This document shows, in pieces, positions 8,830 through 20,909 of a stretch of DNA of 64,000 nucleotides. Position 1 is the stretch's first letter. Every line of letters begins with the position of its first letter. A model generated the notes under the pieces. It searched no databases and was not told the origin of the DNA. It saw nothing but the letters and a program-made list of their open reading frames with translations. Both the position numbers and the translations under genes were made by a program. Source of the DNA: Nymphaea colorata (Eukaryota > Streptophyta > Magnoliopsida > Nymphaeales > Nymphaeaceae); the NCBI RefSeq assembly GCF_008831285.2, contig NC_045151.1, positions 1,235,544-1,299,543 on the forward strand, read 5' to 3'.

Positions 8830-11800
8830 CTAAGTAGATGAACCAAACTCTGAACCAGTCCGTGATATGGTTGAGCTGGTTTGTGGACCCAAAGAAATGT
8901 TCCTGATTTTACAGATGGAAGGGGCAGGAGCCAAAATGGATGGAAGAATCAAAGAGCTGTTTTCAAGCATCGCAACTACCTTGGACATTTTTGGCCTGCT
9001 TGATGCATCTTCTTGGACACATAGCAAGCCAATATGGATGCATCTCAATATCTCATTTTTGTCACATGTTCCATCCAATGTTTGATCCACAACTTGTAGA
9101 CTGTAGAGCCTTGTTCTCCATCCAAAGTCTCCATGCCTGAAAAATGACATTTATTTTATTGTTTACTATGAATGGCTGGGTGTTTTTATTTAGGCTTGAA
9201 AACTAAAAAAAAAAAAAAGAACGAAAGACAAGCAATGCCTTAATTACATCTAGATTCTTGATATCATACTGAACATGCTCTTTGCTTGGAAATGGCTTAG
9301 ACATCAAGTGACCTAGATATTGCAGTTTAAACACAACCCAGTAGGATGAAGTTTAACTACTAAATTGCAGAAGCGCAAGAACAATGTTAATCACTTACAT
9401 AATTTAGTAGGTTCTCATCTGTCTCCTGATGATTAAAGGAGCAATTGCTTTTCCCACTAATGATCTCTAGCAGCAAAACACCAAAGCTGAAAACATCTAG
9501 CTTCACTGAAACCTTTCCTTCAAAAAAATATTCCGGTGCAATATATCCACTGGAGAAAAATTTGAAAAAGCAAAAAACTGTTAAAACTAAAACTTATTAG
9601 AATGTTTAGATGTTGACACTTCTCTTAATTGTTAATTGCATGTGAAAGTTCTTTTTTCAATAAATGCATTAGGTGCATCTTAAGTGGCAAACGGGGAGAT
9701 AGGATATGCAACCCAAATTATGGGAATCAGTTGGGAAATATTTTGTGTTTAAAATTTTGGAAAGTATTGACAATATTTATCTATCCTAGTTTTAATTTAC
9801 AGCCCATTAGTTATTAAATTGAAGCATGCGAGCAGTAAGTTAGGATCTAAAGACAAAGTACTCAAGTCAACTTTTAGGCTAGGACATTATGGTTGGTATT
9901 GTGGACTACCCTGGAATTGGATAGGCCGATAGGGTACTGTCTACGAAGACACATGTCCCTCAAGGGAGGTTGATAGAGAAAGTTTAATGTCAAAATGAAG
10001 TGGGAGTAAGGTCATAGTAAATTCCCAACAAAAGATAAATCATTGTATATTTGAACTTACTATTCTCTTGTATTATAGTTTACAGCCCATGTAGGTCTGT
10101 ACGGGAAGCAAACTAATAGGCAAGTCGGGATCTAATATGGCCAGCCCATCACATGGTAACTTAGGTCGTCAGGTTTTTGTTGGAACTAGACCTCGGCATC
10201 GGTTTGGGCCAGCCCGATGTCTGAAACCCGAGCCCAAGCCCTGCCCAGTTACAATAAAAAAAATATTTTAAAAAAGATAAAATAATTGTTTAATATAAAA
10301 TACATTTTTAATAATAAAATATATATTATTAATAAAATAAAAAAATATTTAAAATTTATCGAGCTGCCATTGGACCGAAACCCAGGCAGCTTTTATCGGG
10401 CCTGGGCCCGATCAGGCCGGGGTATGACGTTATGGGACAAGTTAATAGCAATCACTGGCCTAATCTGTTTGAAGAATTCCGCTCAACTGTAAACATCACT
10501 GAACTAATATGGTTTCAGGAAGAAGCTGCCAATAAATTTGCACTAATCAGATGCACTGACAGTCTGACACTTAATATTGGTACATGATTTTCATTTTTGC
10601 AAAGGCGAGTAGTGCAACAAGCAGCAACCAACTTACCGAGTCCCCATAATCTCAAATGTTTCAGCTTGCGTTTGGCATGTGTCAAAGATCTTCAAAGATC
10701 TTTGCAGTGCCAAAGTCTGAGATCTTGGGGTTCATGTCTTCATCTAATAAAATATTGCTTGCCTTCAGATCCCTGTGAACAATTCTTAGCCGAGAATCTT
10801 CATGAAGATATAAAAGCCCTCTTGCTATTCCATTTATGAGCTTGGAACGTACTACCCAGTCCAATTGCACACGCTTTCTTGGCTCTCCTTTAAAAGCAAA
10901 AGAAAAATAAATAAAAATAAAGGTAAGTTGTGCTCTTCCTTTTTAGTAATGTGATCCATAATTTGTATAACTAAAAGCTAAAATACAAAGACAATTTCAC
11001 AAAGAGAAAGAAAAAATCCCAATTCAACAAAGAGGTCCACAACACAAGCAATGCTTCACAGATAGCAGCTTACTGGTTTCATAAGGAGTGATACTACATC
11101 TATAGGCAGATTACAGTTGGCTAAAGAAATGAAATCTCTTCGTAAGAAAACAAGAGAATTCCTTGCTCCTACATTCCTACGACTTCTTAGGATTCTTACG
11201 ATCCAACCCCTCCAGTTTGTCAAACTCACCACCAGACAGACCACTAGATTCAAGTAAACGTCGAGCAAGTGACTGTAAAAAAGCAGTTTACACTTAACTT
11301 GCCTAATAAACTAAAGGAAAATATAAGAATCTGGGCTTTGGACGTGCAATCCCTATTGAAAGGTATCGCCTGCCCCCTTCTCACAACATCTCTGACCCCA
11401 TCATTAAACAACCAAAACGCCTAAGTAAACAACAAGGGCGAGAACTGAAACATGCTTACCGAAGAGAAAATTGTCCAGACTAGCATTGCGCACAAACTCA
11501 TAGATGAGTATCTTTTCACCACCTTCTAGAAAGCCTCCCAAAAGTAGGACAAAATTTCTGTGTTGAAGTTTAGCAAGTGTTTGCACCTCATTGTCAAATT
11601 GCTTTGGACCGTTCCCTGTATTGCGTGATAGTCTCTTCACAGCTATTTCTTGACCATCCAGTAGTTCGCCCTGACAAAGTGCATGTTAATGAAGAAAACA
11701 AATCCCGTATCAGTTTCATTCAGTTTCATATGTGGTATTTTGCAAACAGAGGTAAAACAAAATACTGAATACCCAGTAAACTGCGCCAAATCCTCCTTCC

Positions 11801-11894
11801 CCGAGCATGTTTTCCGCTGCAAAATCGTTGGTAGCAAATCTGACAGTGGCCAGGTCAAATGTTGGTCCATCCATCGGATCTGCTCTCCTAAAAG
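8830..11894 (-). pseudogene. CRK copy B, kinase exons 3-7 (frameshifted)
   Basis: Exons read on the minus strand: 11894-11773 (ADPMDGPTFDLATVRFAT; glycine loop GEGGFGAVY), 11670-11460 (211 bp; catalytic lysine in IAVKRL), 10887-10637 (HRDLKASN and DFG), 9549-9399 (151 bp; GYIAPEY, DVFSFG) and 9136-8830 (RCIHIGLLCVQED to the stop). All have GT-AG sites. The 211-bp and 151-bp exons match the usual sizes for this kinase class. The middle exon is 251 bp rather than about 238: a local duplication (AAGATCTTTGAAGATCTTTG) and nearby indels break the frame after KIFEDL. The last exon has an extra CTACAGT-like unit that shifts AWRLW out of frame with QVVDQTLDG. Key catalytic motifs survive, but no full-length kinase can be translated. 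These exons belong with the ectodomain exons at 22169-23224. Confidence 0.85.
9550..10636. other. Intron 5 of CRK-B with a possible MITE at about 10187-10427
   Basis: No coding sequence. At 10187-10427, GC-rich ends rich in GGGCC and CCCGA words flank an AT-only core (about 10255-10360). This is the same architecture as the better-defined element at 39018-39321. Exact ends and a target-site duplication could not be fixed. Confidence 0.4.
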
Positions 11895-13679
11895 CTGAAA
11901 TAAACTCAAGTAAACAAGGTAAATTGTTTAAGGGCCGGTTCTCATGTCAGTCGTTCGTATATATATTACATTTCTAAGGATGCTAGTTGTCAGAAATTGG
12001 ATTTGGATCAGAGTAGGATGGGAAAAAGGATTCGATTTTTTTTTCTCATATACAAATTTGAATTTTTCTCGAATTCAAAGTTTTGACAAGGTAGAGAGAG
12101 TGGATTTGGAAAACACACCCCCTTTTTTCTAAGCATGGTGGTTATTACATAACCCTATAAATAGGGGTAGATGACAAAGTAAAAACATACTGAAACAGTA
12201 AGACTTGGACCCTTTTTGTGGTAAAGTATTATGAGAAGAAGTGTATATTCTCTCCTTCCACAAATATTGTTGTGGAAGTATACATTTCTCCTTTATATGA
12301 GAATTGTTGCTGTGGCATTCATCCTCACATGAGGATCTTGAGCAAGTTACCTTTTACTTAGGTATAATATTTGATTTTATTTCCATTTCATTTTCTTTTC
12401 AATAATAGTATGAACCAATCAATGGTTTCATCAACCAAAGAGATGGTGTCGGAAGATGAGGAGCACATGTGCTTTCAACATGGCCACTGAAGATATGTTA
12501 ACTAATTTAATCCAACCTTCCCAAATCGATGATAATTGTGCAAATCAAAATAGGAAGGATGATAAGGATCGACTCTGCTTTCTTGTAAACAGTAACCACA
12601 TCAAGAAGACCAGATTCCAATGAAATGAAGACCTTCTTCCTCTTGAAAAATTGACCAAGCATTGAGCATAGTACACCTATGTGATGAACCACATTTTTAA
12701 AAAAATACTGTTTTTTGGCTTTTTATTTGCCTTACAAGCATTGGGCAAACCAATCTCCCAGTTTTCATCCTTTGCTGCTTAAAACTTTAAGTAGTATGAT
12801 ACTCCACAAGGCTACCATGTTGCTCATAACACATCCACACAACCATTGGAGACTCGAACTGCTATACTCATTCCGGCTCAACAGACCACGTTAAAGCGAC
12901 TTGGGCAATCTTGTCAATGGACTCTCTCTTTCTTATAGCTTAGAGCTTCTCAGGTTGGGCGGCTGACAGTTGATGTTGAAGGTTGAAGAAAACATGGAGG
13001 ATGATGAGCCCATATCACACTGGCAGGGGTCCCATGATTTGGGGTTTCAGATCAACCAGACTCCTCTTCAGCAGGTCGGACAGTATCCTAGCTGAGATGG
13101 CTTCTGGTGGGAAGTCGATGGAGTAGCTGAAGACACAGGCCATGAAGCCGCAGCTACAAATAATAGGCATGCTACTCAAAATGCAAGTAGCTTAAAATAG
13201 GCAAATCTTCTGGTTCCAAGATTGGGGATGAGCGTGTCCAAAGAAGAAAGTGTAAGAGTCAGGGAATCACCAAAGCCACAGTTACTGATGTGGGTTTCTA
13301 GGAAGTGGAATTTGCAAACTCCACTCAACCCAGGTAAGAGAGAGGGGAGAAAACCTATAAGGATGACCCCTTGCTACGCGAGGTTCCTCCAGGCTTCTTG
13401 TTCCCAGATAAGCAAACCAATAAAGGAAACAACAACTAGTCCTACTTAATGGTCAGAACGAGGCTCTAGGAGCTTGGAAAAAGGAAGATATACGGTCAGA
13501 ACGAGGACATAGAGGAGCATCAGGGAGAAATGTATTACGTGATCATAGCAAAGTCTAAGTGAGTTTAACACTAGCTCTCTGCAGATGATGCAGGACTCGA
13601 TGGTTGAGGAAAGCTTCCAGTATGAAACTGTAGTTAACTGATGCTCTCGAGGAATATAGGGGCCTGGCCGCTCGCCGAG

Positions 13680-14305
13680 CGAGCGGCCAAGCACGAGTTG
13701 TTACTGAGAAAGCGTCAGCCTGCCCTTTCCTTTTTCATATGATGTTGGTGGAGCATAAGCGTATTAATTGGTCCAGCACTATCAAATGAGCACAAATGCT
13801 TGTCATGGGACCCAACGGTGATTCAAGGCCAGGATGTTGCGACCAGCAAGTATTGGATCTTCCTAAAGTGTTGTAATAGAAAATTGAGTGAGGAGATTTA
13901 TGTAGGTAGCCCATCTCGAAACCTCCTCGACCATCCTTTATGGTACGCCAGATTCATTGCTCTAAAGCTCACAGGAACATGCAACTTGGAAGGGATAAAA
14001 TCCACTAGAAGCATCTATGCAAAGGAAAGATCTACAGACAATTTTAAGACAACAGCAACACTCCATGCTAACCCAAAAATTGGGTGCTTTACCCCTTCCT
14101 TAACCACCAAAATCAAAGATTGCGAGAAACTAGTCTCACCTTTCATCAAATCAACCTTCAATTTTAGTTTAGCCTTCATCGAAATATCGCCACTAGTTTG
14201 GGTAAAGCTATTGCAGCTGAATAATCTCGTATGCTCTTCAACTTCTATCAAATCTCCCTTATGAATATTTGTGATTGCTCGGAAAACTCTCCCAAATGGG
14301 GTGCA
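13680..14305. other. Copy-B-specific segment with possible relic ORFs
   Basis: This segment is absent from copy A. It carries an open frame of 154 codons on the plus strand (13800-14264) and one of 78 on the minus strand (14015-14251). I recognise no domain in either. Because it adjoins the DUF4283-like relic on the far side of the retrotransposon, the minus-strand frame may be a continuation of that relic. The simplest reading is a deletion in copy A. Confidence 0.35.
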
Positions 14306-14904
14306 TGTAAGATCATTTGGTGGGCCGACATATGTCTATGAGGAATTTCAGACATTATGGCTGTCTTAATGTAAATATCCGCTTAAGTGATTGCATTTCA
14401 GGATATTACGTTATTTTAGATGGTATGAGGTAATTTTGAAATGTATAGATACCGGTACGGAATACGGACTCTTTGATGGGTGGAATCCGTAATTGTTCTT
14501 ATTATAAAATGGTAGTGGTCCCTGGGGTCGTGCAAGGGGTTGCCTGAAACATTGGTTTCTAGGGTTTTCCTCTTCCCCATCTGAGAGAGACCTCAAGCGC
14601 ACCGCACGTACTCTGAAAGACCCTGCTGCGATCTTCCCGCGCACCAGATCAGATGGATTCAGGTACGCTTTCGCTTCAGTTTAAGGTTTCGTTTATTTCA
14701 ATGATTTAGCATGAGCATGATCCTGTTTTAGGGTATATATTTTTTGTTTTGTATATGCATTATGGGGAGAAATCCCAACAATTGGTATCAGAGCCTATGT
14801 TCTTCGTTAAATCGTTGATTATTGATGATTTTGTACGTTATTCCCATTGGGATGTTTCCCCTTTTATTCTTCGACTGCAAGTTTTTGTTTTTCAAAAAAA
14901 AAAA

Positions 14905-15500
14905 AAATGTGAAGGGCGTGCGACGGAAGCCGTCGGGCTTCCGTTGCAGCCATATGGAGACGACGCATAAGGAAGGGGACGGCCGGATCAGTGGGCGTCG
15001 GTCGCCGGATGGGCGACGGGTGGCTTCTGGCCGTCCAGGCGGCGCCCGTCGGCGACCACCCAACAACACCGGTGGCTCCCTTGCATCGGGCGTTGCAGGC
15101 GATAGAAGAAAGGGGAAACAGGGTAGGCGACAAGAGGGAGGGCAGTGGAGCGGGAGGGCCCGATTCCGGCACCCACCTGCGCATCTCCACCACCGGAGGA
15201 GTTTCCCGTCGCTGGACGTCGCCGTGCCTCTCGCCGGCGCCCACCCAGCTCTCCGGTGGCTCTCTCGTTCTCGATGCAAACGCACAAAATTGGAAAGGGG
15301 CAGATTTGCAAAAGCAGAGGAGAAAACCGGCGGTATTGGCCGTTTTTTTTTTTTGGCGGGCGACGGCCGGCCGTCCTGGCGGCCACCCACGCAGTTGGGT
15401 GGCCTCCCGGTGGAGGCAACGCCTGCGATCGCTCGCGCGGTCGAGCGGGCGGGCGGACCGGGTCGGGTCTTGCAGACCCGATCCGGATCCATTAGCTTTA
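14905..15500 (+). other. GC-rich leader of the retrotransposon
   Basis: This block has markedly higher GC than everything around it. Long open frames occur on both strands in several frames, which is expected from GC-rich, stop-poor DNA; no known domain is visible in any of them. It takes the place where gag would be expected. It could be a captured host fragment or a non-coding leader. Confidence 0.6.
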
Positions 15501-15539
15501 AAAAAAAAAATTCGTTTGCCGATTTAATGGTTTAACTAT

Positions 15540-16030
15540 CCATGGTTTAACTTTTAAGAAACGGTTCGTTATTATCAAACCGGTTTTGAAAAGAATCGAA
15601 CCGGTTCATTCAGTTTCAGACCGATTCAACTCGATTCAGAACCGGTTCTGACATGTTGGGACCGATTCAGATCTTTTCTGGACCGGTTCAGTTGGTTTTC
15701 AAACCGGCTCGTACCCTTTTGGAACCGGTTCGCACCTTCGGGGATCGATTCGGACATTTGGTGGAGCGGTTCATTCAGTTTTAGAACCGGTTCGGACCTT
15801 TTAAACCCGATTCGGACCATTTTGGGACCGGTTCATTCAGTTTTAGAACCGATTCGGGAATTTTCAGACCGGTTCACTTGATATTTAGACCGATTCAGGG
15901 CTTTTCAGACCGGTTCATTGAGTTCTGGAACCGTTTTTAGCCAATTTTAACCGGTTCAGTGGGTTTTAGAACCGATACGGTCTATTTTTGACCGGTTTGT
16001 CCAATTTTTAGACCGGTTCAGTCCTATTTA
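15540..16030 (+). repeat. ACCGGTTC/ACCGATTC degenerate tandem array
   Basis: More than twenty copies of A(A)CCGGTTC(A) or ACCGATTC(A/G) occur at spacings of roughly 15-35 bp, separated by T-rich words such as CATTCAGTTTTAG and GGACCTTTT. The half-palindrome AACCGGTT gives dense self-complementarity. It lies inside the retrotransposon between the GC-rich leader and the gag zinc knuckle. Confidence 0.9.
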
Positions 16031-16919
16031 GGGGCATGTGGGTGTTCTAGTTGCGGTTTAAGAACGATAAGGGCCACTTTAAGGACGATTCAGTGGTTCT
16101 TGACCCACTTAAGCACAATTATGGTATCGGTTTATAAAATTTTGGACTCTTTTGGGCTCATATCATTGAATCATTTGGTTTTGGATTTAATGTAGGGCAA
16201 ATTTGTATATAATTTGGTTTATGCATCAAGTTTTAGATTCATGTAAGGCAATTTTGTATGTGTCACGTCATTGAATCATTTGGTTTTAGATTCAATGAAT
16301 GACAATTTTATATGTAAATTTTAATTCATGTATCATGTTTTGCATGTTTTTAAATTTGTGTGTGTACTTTAGATGAATATTTGGATTATGAATTTAATCT
16401 TTGGACATGTCTGTTGTTTGAAATGAGTAAGTTTGTATTTTATGTCGCCAAAGTGACCTCTGTTGTACGAATTTGCCTGTTTTGAACATTGGATGATAGT
16501 ATACTTGATCCATGCGGGCACTGATCAACCCAAAGAATGATTGTTGCTTGGTCAGGTTTAAGTATACAGGACAATGAATATGTGATAATTTTTCAGGTTT
16601 CCATGTAAATAGCGGGTCAATCCAAAGATAGGCTCGTTGTTTGACAGAGTTAATTATCTATATTCATTGTTGACCAAGAATACCACTTGCAGTTAGTATT
16701 TCAATCCAAAGATTGGATATTAATGTTGCACCGGTACCTTGTGGTGGGATTTAGGCCATTGTATTTAAATTCATTTATATTTGTTATTTCATCTTTGTAC
16801 ATGTATTGATTGTGAGCATGTTTGGTATTTTTGGTTTGTTCTTTGTACAGTGAGTTCTGCTTATATGATATTTGCAAATTTTGAGTACTAATCATGAGTT
16901 AAATGATTCGATTTTTTCA

Positions 16920-17816
16920 AGTATGAAAAGAAAGACTGTTAATGAAATTGCAGTTGACCAATCATCCGTTAAGAAACAGAAGAAGCATAAGGAAGGCCTA
17001 TTAGGCTGCTTCTTTTGCAAGGGTGAAGGTCATATGAAGGGGGATTGTACTGAGCATCACGCATGGCGTGAAATGAAGGGTACACTTTTCACTTTGGTTT
17101 GTTCTAAGGTTAATTTAACTTCAGTACCTAGAAACACTTCGTGGGTAGATTCGGTGTTACTACTCACATAGTGTTTATGCAAGACTGCCTAAATTGTCGA
17201 ACGCCAATTGATGCTGAAAGATTCGACTATGTGGGCGATGGCAAGAAGGCGAAGGTTGAAGCCATAGCAGATTTTCGGTTATTGTTAAAGACTGGTTGCT
17301 ATTTGAATTTGACAGAAACTTATGTGGTATCGTCTCTTAGACGGAATTTGGTTTCTTATTTTCTCATTGGACAAATTCGGTTATTATTGTTTATTTGGAG
17401 GAAGTGAATTTAAGTTGTTTCTGTACTCAAATTTGATTGTCACTGGTTCTTTGTCTAGTAGCGATAACCTTTATTTGCTTGATACGGTTGCTTCATATAA
17501 TGAATCCTTGCATGTTACGTTTAGTGGTACTAAAAGAAAATTAGCCAAAGAGAATTCTGCTATGTTATGACATTGGCGCTTAGGACATATCTCTGAAAAG
17601 AGAATATAAAGGCTTATGTCAAAAGGAATTCTTGAGTCCCTTGATTTTGCAAACTTTAATGTCTGCACTGAATGTATAAAGGAAAAATGAACAAACATTA
17701 AAGGGTTATAAGTTTTATAATCCATTCAGTAAGTCTTTCTTTGAAAGGAAAATGCTAATTTCTTTGAGGATATTGAGTTTGGGGAGGTGATCAGGTTAGA
17801 AACATTGCCTTGGAAG
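16920..17816 (+). pseudogene. Retrotransposon gag zinc knuckle, protease and integrase remnants
   Basis: A CCHC knuckle (CFFCKGEGHMKGDC, i.e. C-x2-C-x4-H-x4-C) lies at about 17010-17050. A retropepsin active-site region follows at 17140-17172, where TSWVDS and GVTTHIV are in different frames: a one-base deletion splits the DSG triad. The pre-integrase zinc region (HWRLGHISEKRI, then CTECIK) is at 17570-17690 and contains TGA and TAA stops. The frame then jumps to an integrase-end phrase (FFEDIEFGEV) at about 17755-17790, so the integrase catalytic core is deleted. Nucleocapsid, protease and integrase are therefore all nonfunctional. Confidence 0.85.
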
Positions 17817-17990
17817 AGGGACCAGAGTCCACTCTATTCGGAAGAGGGCAATGATGTTGATCTCCCTACTGGAGAACAAACTCAACAACCTCAAGAAAAT
17901 TAAGTAGAGGTGCCACTGAGGAGATCCACTAGAGAGAGGAGAAATACAATTTCAAATGATTTTGTCTATCTCTAAGAACATGATGTTGAT

Positions 17991-19440
17991 ATGGGCTTAA
18001 TGGAAGATGATCCTGTCAACCTCCAGCAAGCAATAGAGAGTTCTAAATCTCTTAAGTGGATAGATGTCATGAATGGGGAAATAAAGTCCATGATGGATAA
18101 TGACGTATGGGAAGTTGTTCCCTTGCCTGAAGGTGTGAAACTCATTGGTTGTAAATGGATATTTAAAACCAAGAGAGATTCATTAGGTAACATCGAAAGG
18201 TATAAGGCACGTCTTGTTGCAAAGGGCTTTACCCAAAAGGAAGGCATTGATTATACAGAGACTTTCTCTCCAGTTTCGTTGAAAGACTCTTTCAGGACCA
18301 TAATGACACTTGTGGCTCATTTTGACTTAGAGCTGCATCAGATGGATGTTAAGACAGCGTTTCTAAATGGAGACATTGATGAAACGATATATATGGTGCA
18401 ACCAGAAAACTTTGCTTTAGGTGATGCAAAGAAAATGGTCTGCAAACTCAAGAAATCCATCTATGGGCTAAAGCAAGATTCCTATCAGTGATATTACAAG
18501 TTTCATCAAGTTATAGTTTCATTTGATTTTGAGACCAATATGGTTGATGAATGTGTGTACCATAAGTTCAGTAGGGGCAAATTTATCTTTCTGGTTTTAT
18601 ATGTCGATGATATATTGTTGGCAAGTAATGATGTGGACATATTGCATGAAACTAAGAAATTTTTGTCATCAAAGTTTGACATGAAGGATCTTGGTTGTGC
18701 ATCTTTTATATTGGGGATCTAAATATTTCGAGATCGTTCTCGGGGTATTCTTGGATCATCACAAAAGGCCTACATTGATAAGGTGCATCAGCGATATGAC
18801 ATGAAGGATTGTAAACTATGAAAGACTCCAGTTGCTAAAGGAGACAAGTTTAGTCTCAAACAGTGCCCTAAAAGTAAAATCGAATCTAAAGAAATGAAAA
18901 TGATTCCCTATTTGTTTGTTGTGGGAAGCCTTATGTATGTTCAGGTTTGTACTCGTTTGGATATTGTATTTATCATTGGAATGTTAGGCAGATACTTAAG
19001 TGATCCTGGTATGGGACATTGGAAAGCAGCCAAAAGAGTTTTGAGGTACTTAAAAAGAACATAAGATTTTATGCTCACATACAGGAAGTCAGACCAGTGG
19101 GAGATCATTGGGTATTCAGATTCTGACTTTGCTGGGTGCCAAGATAATGGTATTCAATCAGATTTTATGATTGCAGAATTTTGTCACGAGGTTGCGCATT
19201 ATGCATGGTATAGAAAGACCACTAAGGTTGTTGTGTGACAATAATTCAGCAGTCATGTACTCTTATAACAGCCACAGTTTGTCAAAGTCGAAGCACATCG
19301 ACATTAAGTTTTTTGGGCTGTTAAAGAGGGGATACAGAATGGTCAGGTGTCTTTAGAGCATATTGGGACAAACTCTATGATTTGCGGATCCGTTTACCAA
19401 AGGTTTAACACATAAGGTCTTTCACGAACATGTTGTTCGT
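17991..19440 (+). pseudogene. Retrotransposon RVT_2 reverse transcriptase and RNase H (broken)
   Basis: Frame 17991-18491 carries the N-terminal half of a copia RT (GCKWIFKTKRD, ARLVAKGFTQKEGIDY, MDVKTAFLNGD, KKSIYGLKQ) and ends in a TGA. Frame 18540-18722 resumes with the catalytic LYVDDILLASND and stops at LGI. RNase H-like pieces follow: YLSDPGMGHWKAAKRVLRYL near 18990-19060, GYSDSDFAGCQD near 19110-19145, and LLCDNNSAV...SKHIDIKF at 19171-19320. Stop codons and a frameshift prevent a continuous protein. This is the best-preserved coding part of the element. Confidence 0.9.
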
Positions 19441-20370
19441 ATGGGGGTGTTATCCTTGGATGATGTGTTGGTTTACTGGGAGTTTGTATTTTGTTTGCTC
19501 TTATGTATGGACACATATTCAGTTTTCTGCAGAATAAAGTTTAAAGTTCTTTGGTTCCATTCTATATTTATGTGCTTATGTTTTTGATCTCCATAAGGTT
19601 TTAAAGTTGGACCAGTTGAGAATAGACATGTTGTAATCACATTACATGTAATTCTCATGCTATACATCCATATCAGATCTATGTCATTGATTATGTTAAC
19701 ATTTGTGATCATTGAAGGTTTAGCTAATTTTGATATAGCGAAAGCCGCTTTGGTTCTGTGTTGATATGATCATGGACGAGATTGGTGAAATGATGTTTAA
19801 TAAGATAGCAGTTATGAGCTCTTAAGGTTTTGTGTAATGTCTGAATGTATTAAGACATATTTGGCTCAAGTGAGAGATTGTAAGATCATTGAATTTCAGA
19901 CATTATGGCTGTCTTAATGTAAATATCAGCTTAAGTGATTGCATTTCGGGATATTACGTCATTTTAGATGGTATGGGGTAATTTTGAAATGTATAGATAC
20001 CGGTACGGAATTACGGACTCTTTGATGGGTGGAATCCGTAATTGTTCTTATTATAAAATGGTAGTGGTCCCTGGGGTCGTGCAAGGGGTTGCCTGAAACA
20101 TTGGTTTCTAGGGTTTTCCTCTTCCCCATTTGAGAGAGACCTCAAGCGCGCCGCACGTACTCTAGAAGACCCTGCTGCGATCTTCCCGCGCACCAAATCA
20201 GATGGATTCAGGTACGCTTCCGCTTCAGTTTAAGGTTTCGTTTATTTCAATGATTTAGCATGAGCATGATCCTGTTTTAGGGTATATATTTTTGGTTTTG
20301 TATATGCGTTATGGGGAGAAATATCAACAGTGCAAACCAGATAATTGGAACCATAACGGGGTTTTAACCC

Positions 20371-20909
20371 TCAATGTTTATGCAATGAGGCATGCGCCAC
20401 CATTTGTTCACCAGTAACCAACCAAGCTCTTTTCCTTAAGATGACATTAAGTTCGCCTACATATGACACCCTAATAAGGAAATCCCCTTTGACAAACACT
20501 GCGGATATAGGCGAAACAAGGCCCTCCCATAGTAGTTCTTGGGTAGCAAAAACATAATCGACACCTACCTTCGATGAAGCACGGATGAAAGTGGCTACCG
20601 CATACCCCTGGAATGGAGCTGCCATCTTCGAACGGTTTCCTTCTTGAATGATGATCTTGGGGCGACCTTCAATCTCCATCACCTCTAGCCGAGAGATGGT
20701 CCAATCATCCTCCACCTTGCCCATGACTTCCTTGGCTCAATGGCCTTAGATTTGATCCTCAAGCTGCGTTTCTCCATTACATATCCATTGTTCTTAGTCG
20801 AAGAATCGCCAAGAATCAGAAACTCTTCTCCAAGATCAGTCTCCATCGCACAAACCCTAAACCCCCACTCTCTTTGCAAACCGCTATTTGCAAGTAAAAC
20901 CTTTCTCAC
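20371..20909 (-). pseudogene. Retroelement-derived relic with DUF4283-like region (copy B)
   Basis: Close copy of 12-721. Frame 20371-20724 keeps VKGDFLIRVSYVGELN followed by RAWLVTGEQM, and frame 20685-20909 covers the upstream piece. As in copy A the two pieces are in different frames. Sequence beyond 20390 is interrupted by the LTR retrotransposon, so in copy B the relic is physically split. The protein family is tentative. Confidence 0.35.

Larger units (their letters stand above)
14306..20329 (+). mobile_element. Ty1/copia-type LTR retrotransposon, structurally complete ends, TSD GTGCA
   Basis: The 5' LTR is 14306-14780 and the 3' LTR 19879-20329; both run TGTAAGATCATT...CAACA. The 5-bp GTGCA is duplicated at 14301-14305 and 20330-20334. 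The primer-binding site TTGGTATCAGAGCC (14782-14795) is complementary to the initiator tRNA-Met 3' end, and a purine tract AAGTGAGAGAT (19868-19878) precedes the 3' LTR. The LTRs differ by about 15 substitutions over about 450 bp, plus a 25-bp block present only in the 5' LTR. The domain order protease, integrase, RT, RNase H assigns it to copia. The N-terminal gag and most of the integrase core are missing, and several frames are broken, so it is non-autonomous now. It lies antisense within the CRK-B intron. Confidence 0.95.

Noticed and set aside
11056..11268. Open frame within CRK-B intron 4 as an extra exon
   Set aside because: It does not match the kinase, and the flanking exons join in the expected phase without it.
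12255..12285. Short hairpin CTTCCACAA...TTGTGGAAG as a possible miRNA precursor
   Set aside because: The stem is too short and the extended arms pair poorly; no basis for a miRNA call.
14788..15535. Several long overlapping open frames on both strands (up to 237 codons)
   Set aside because: They occur in nearly all frames of a GC-rich block, show no domain, and lie inside a retrotransposon leader, so composition explains them.
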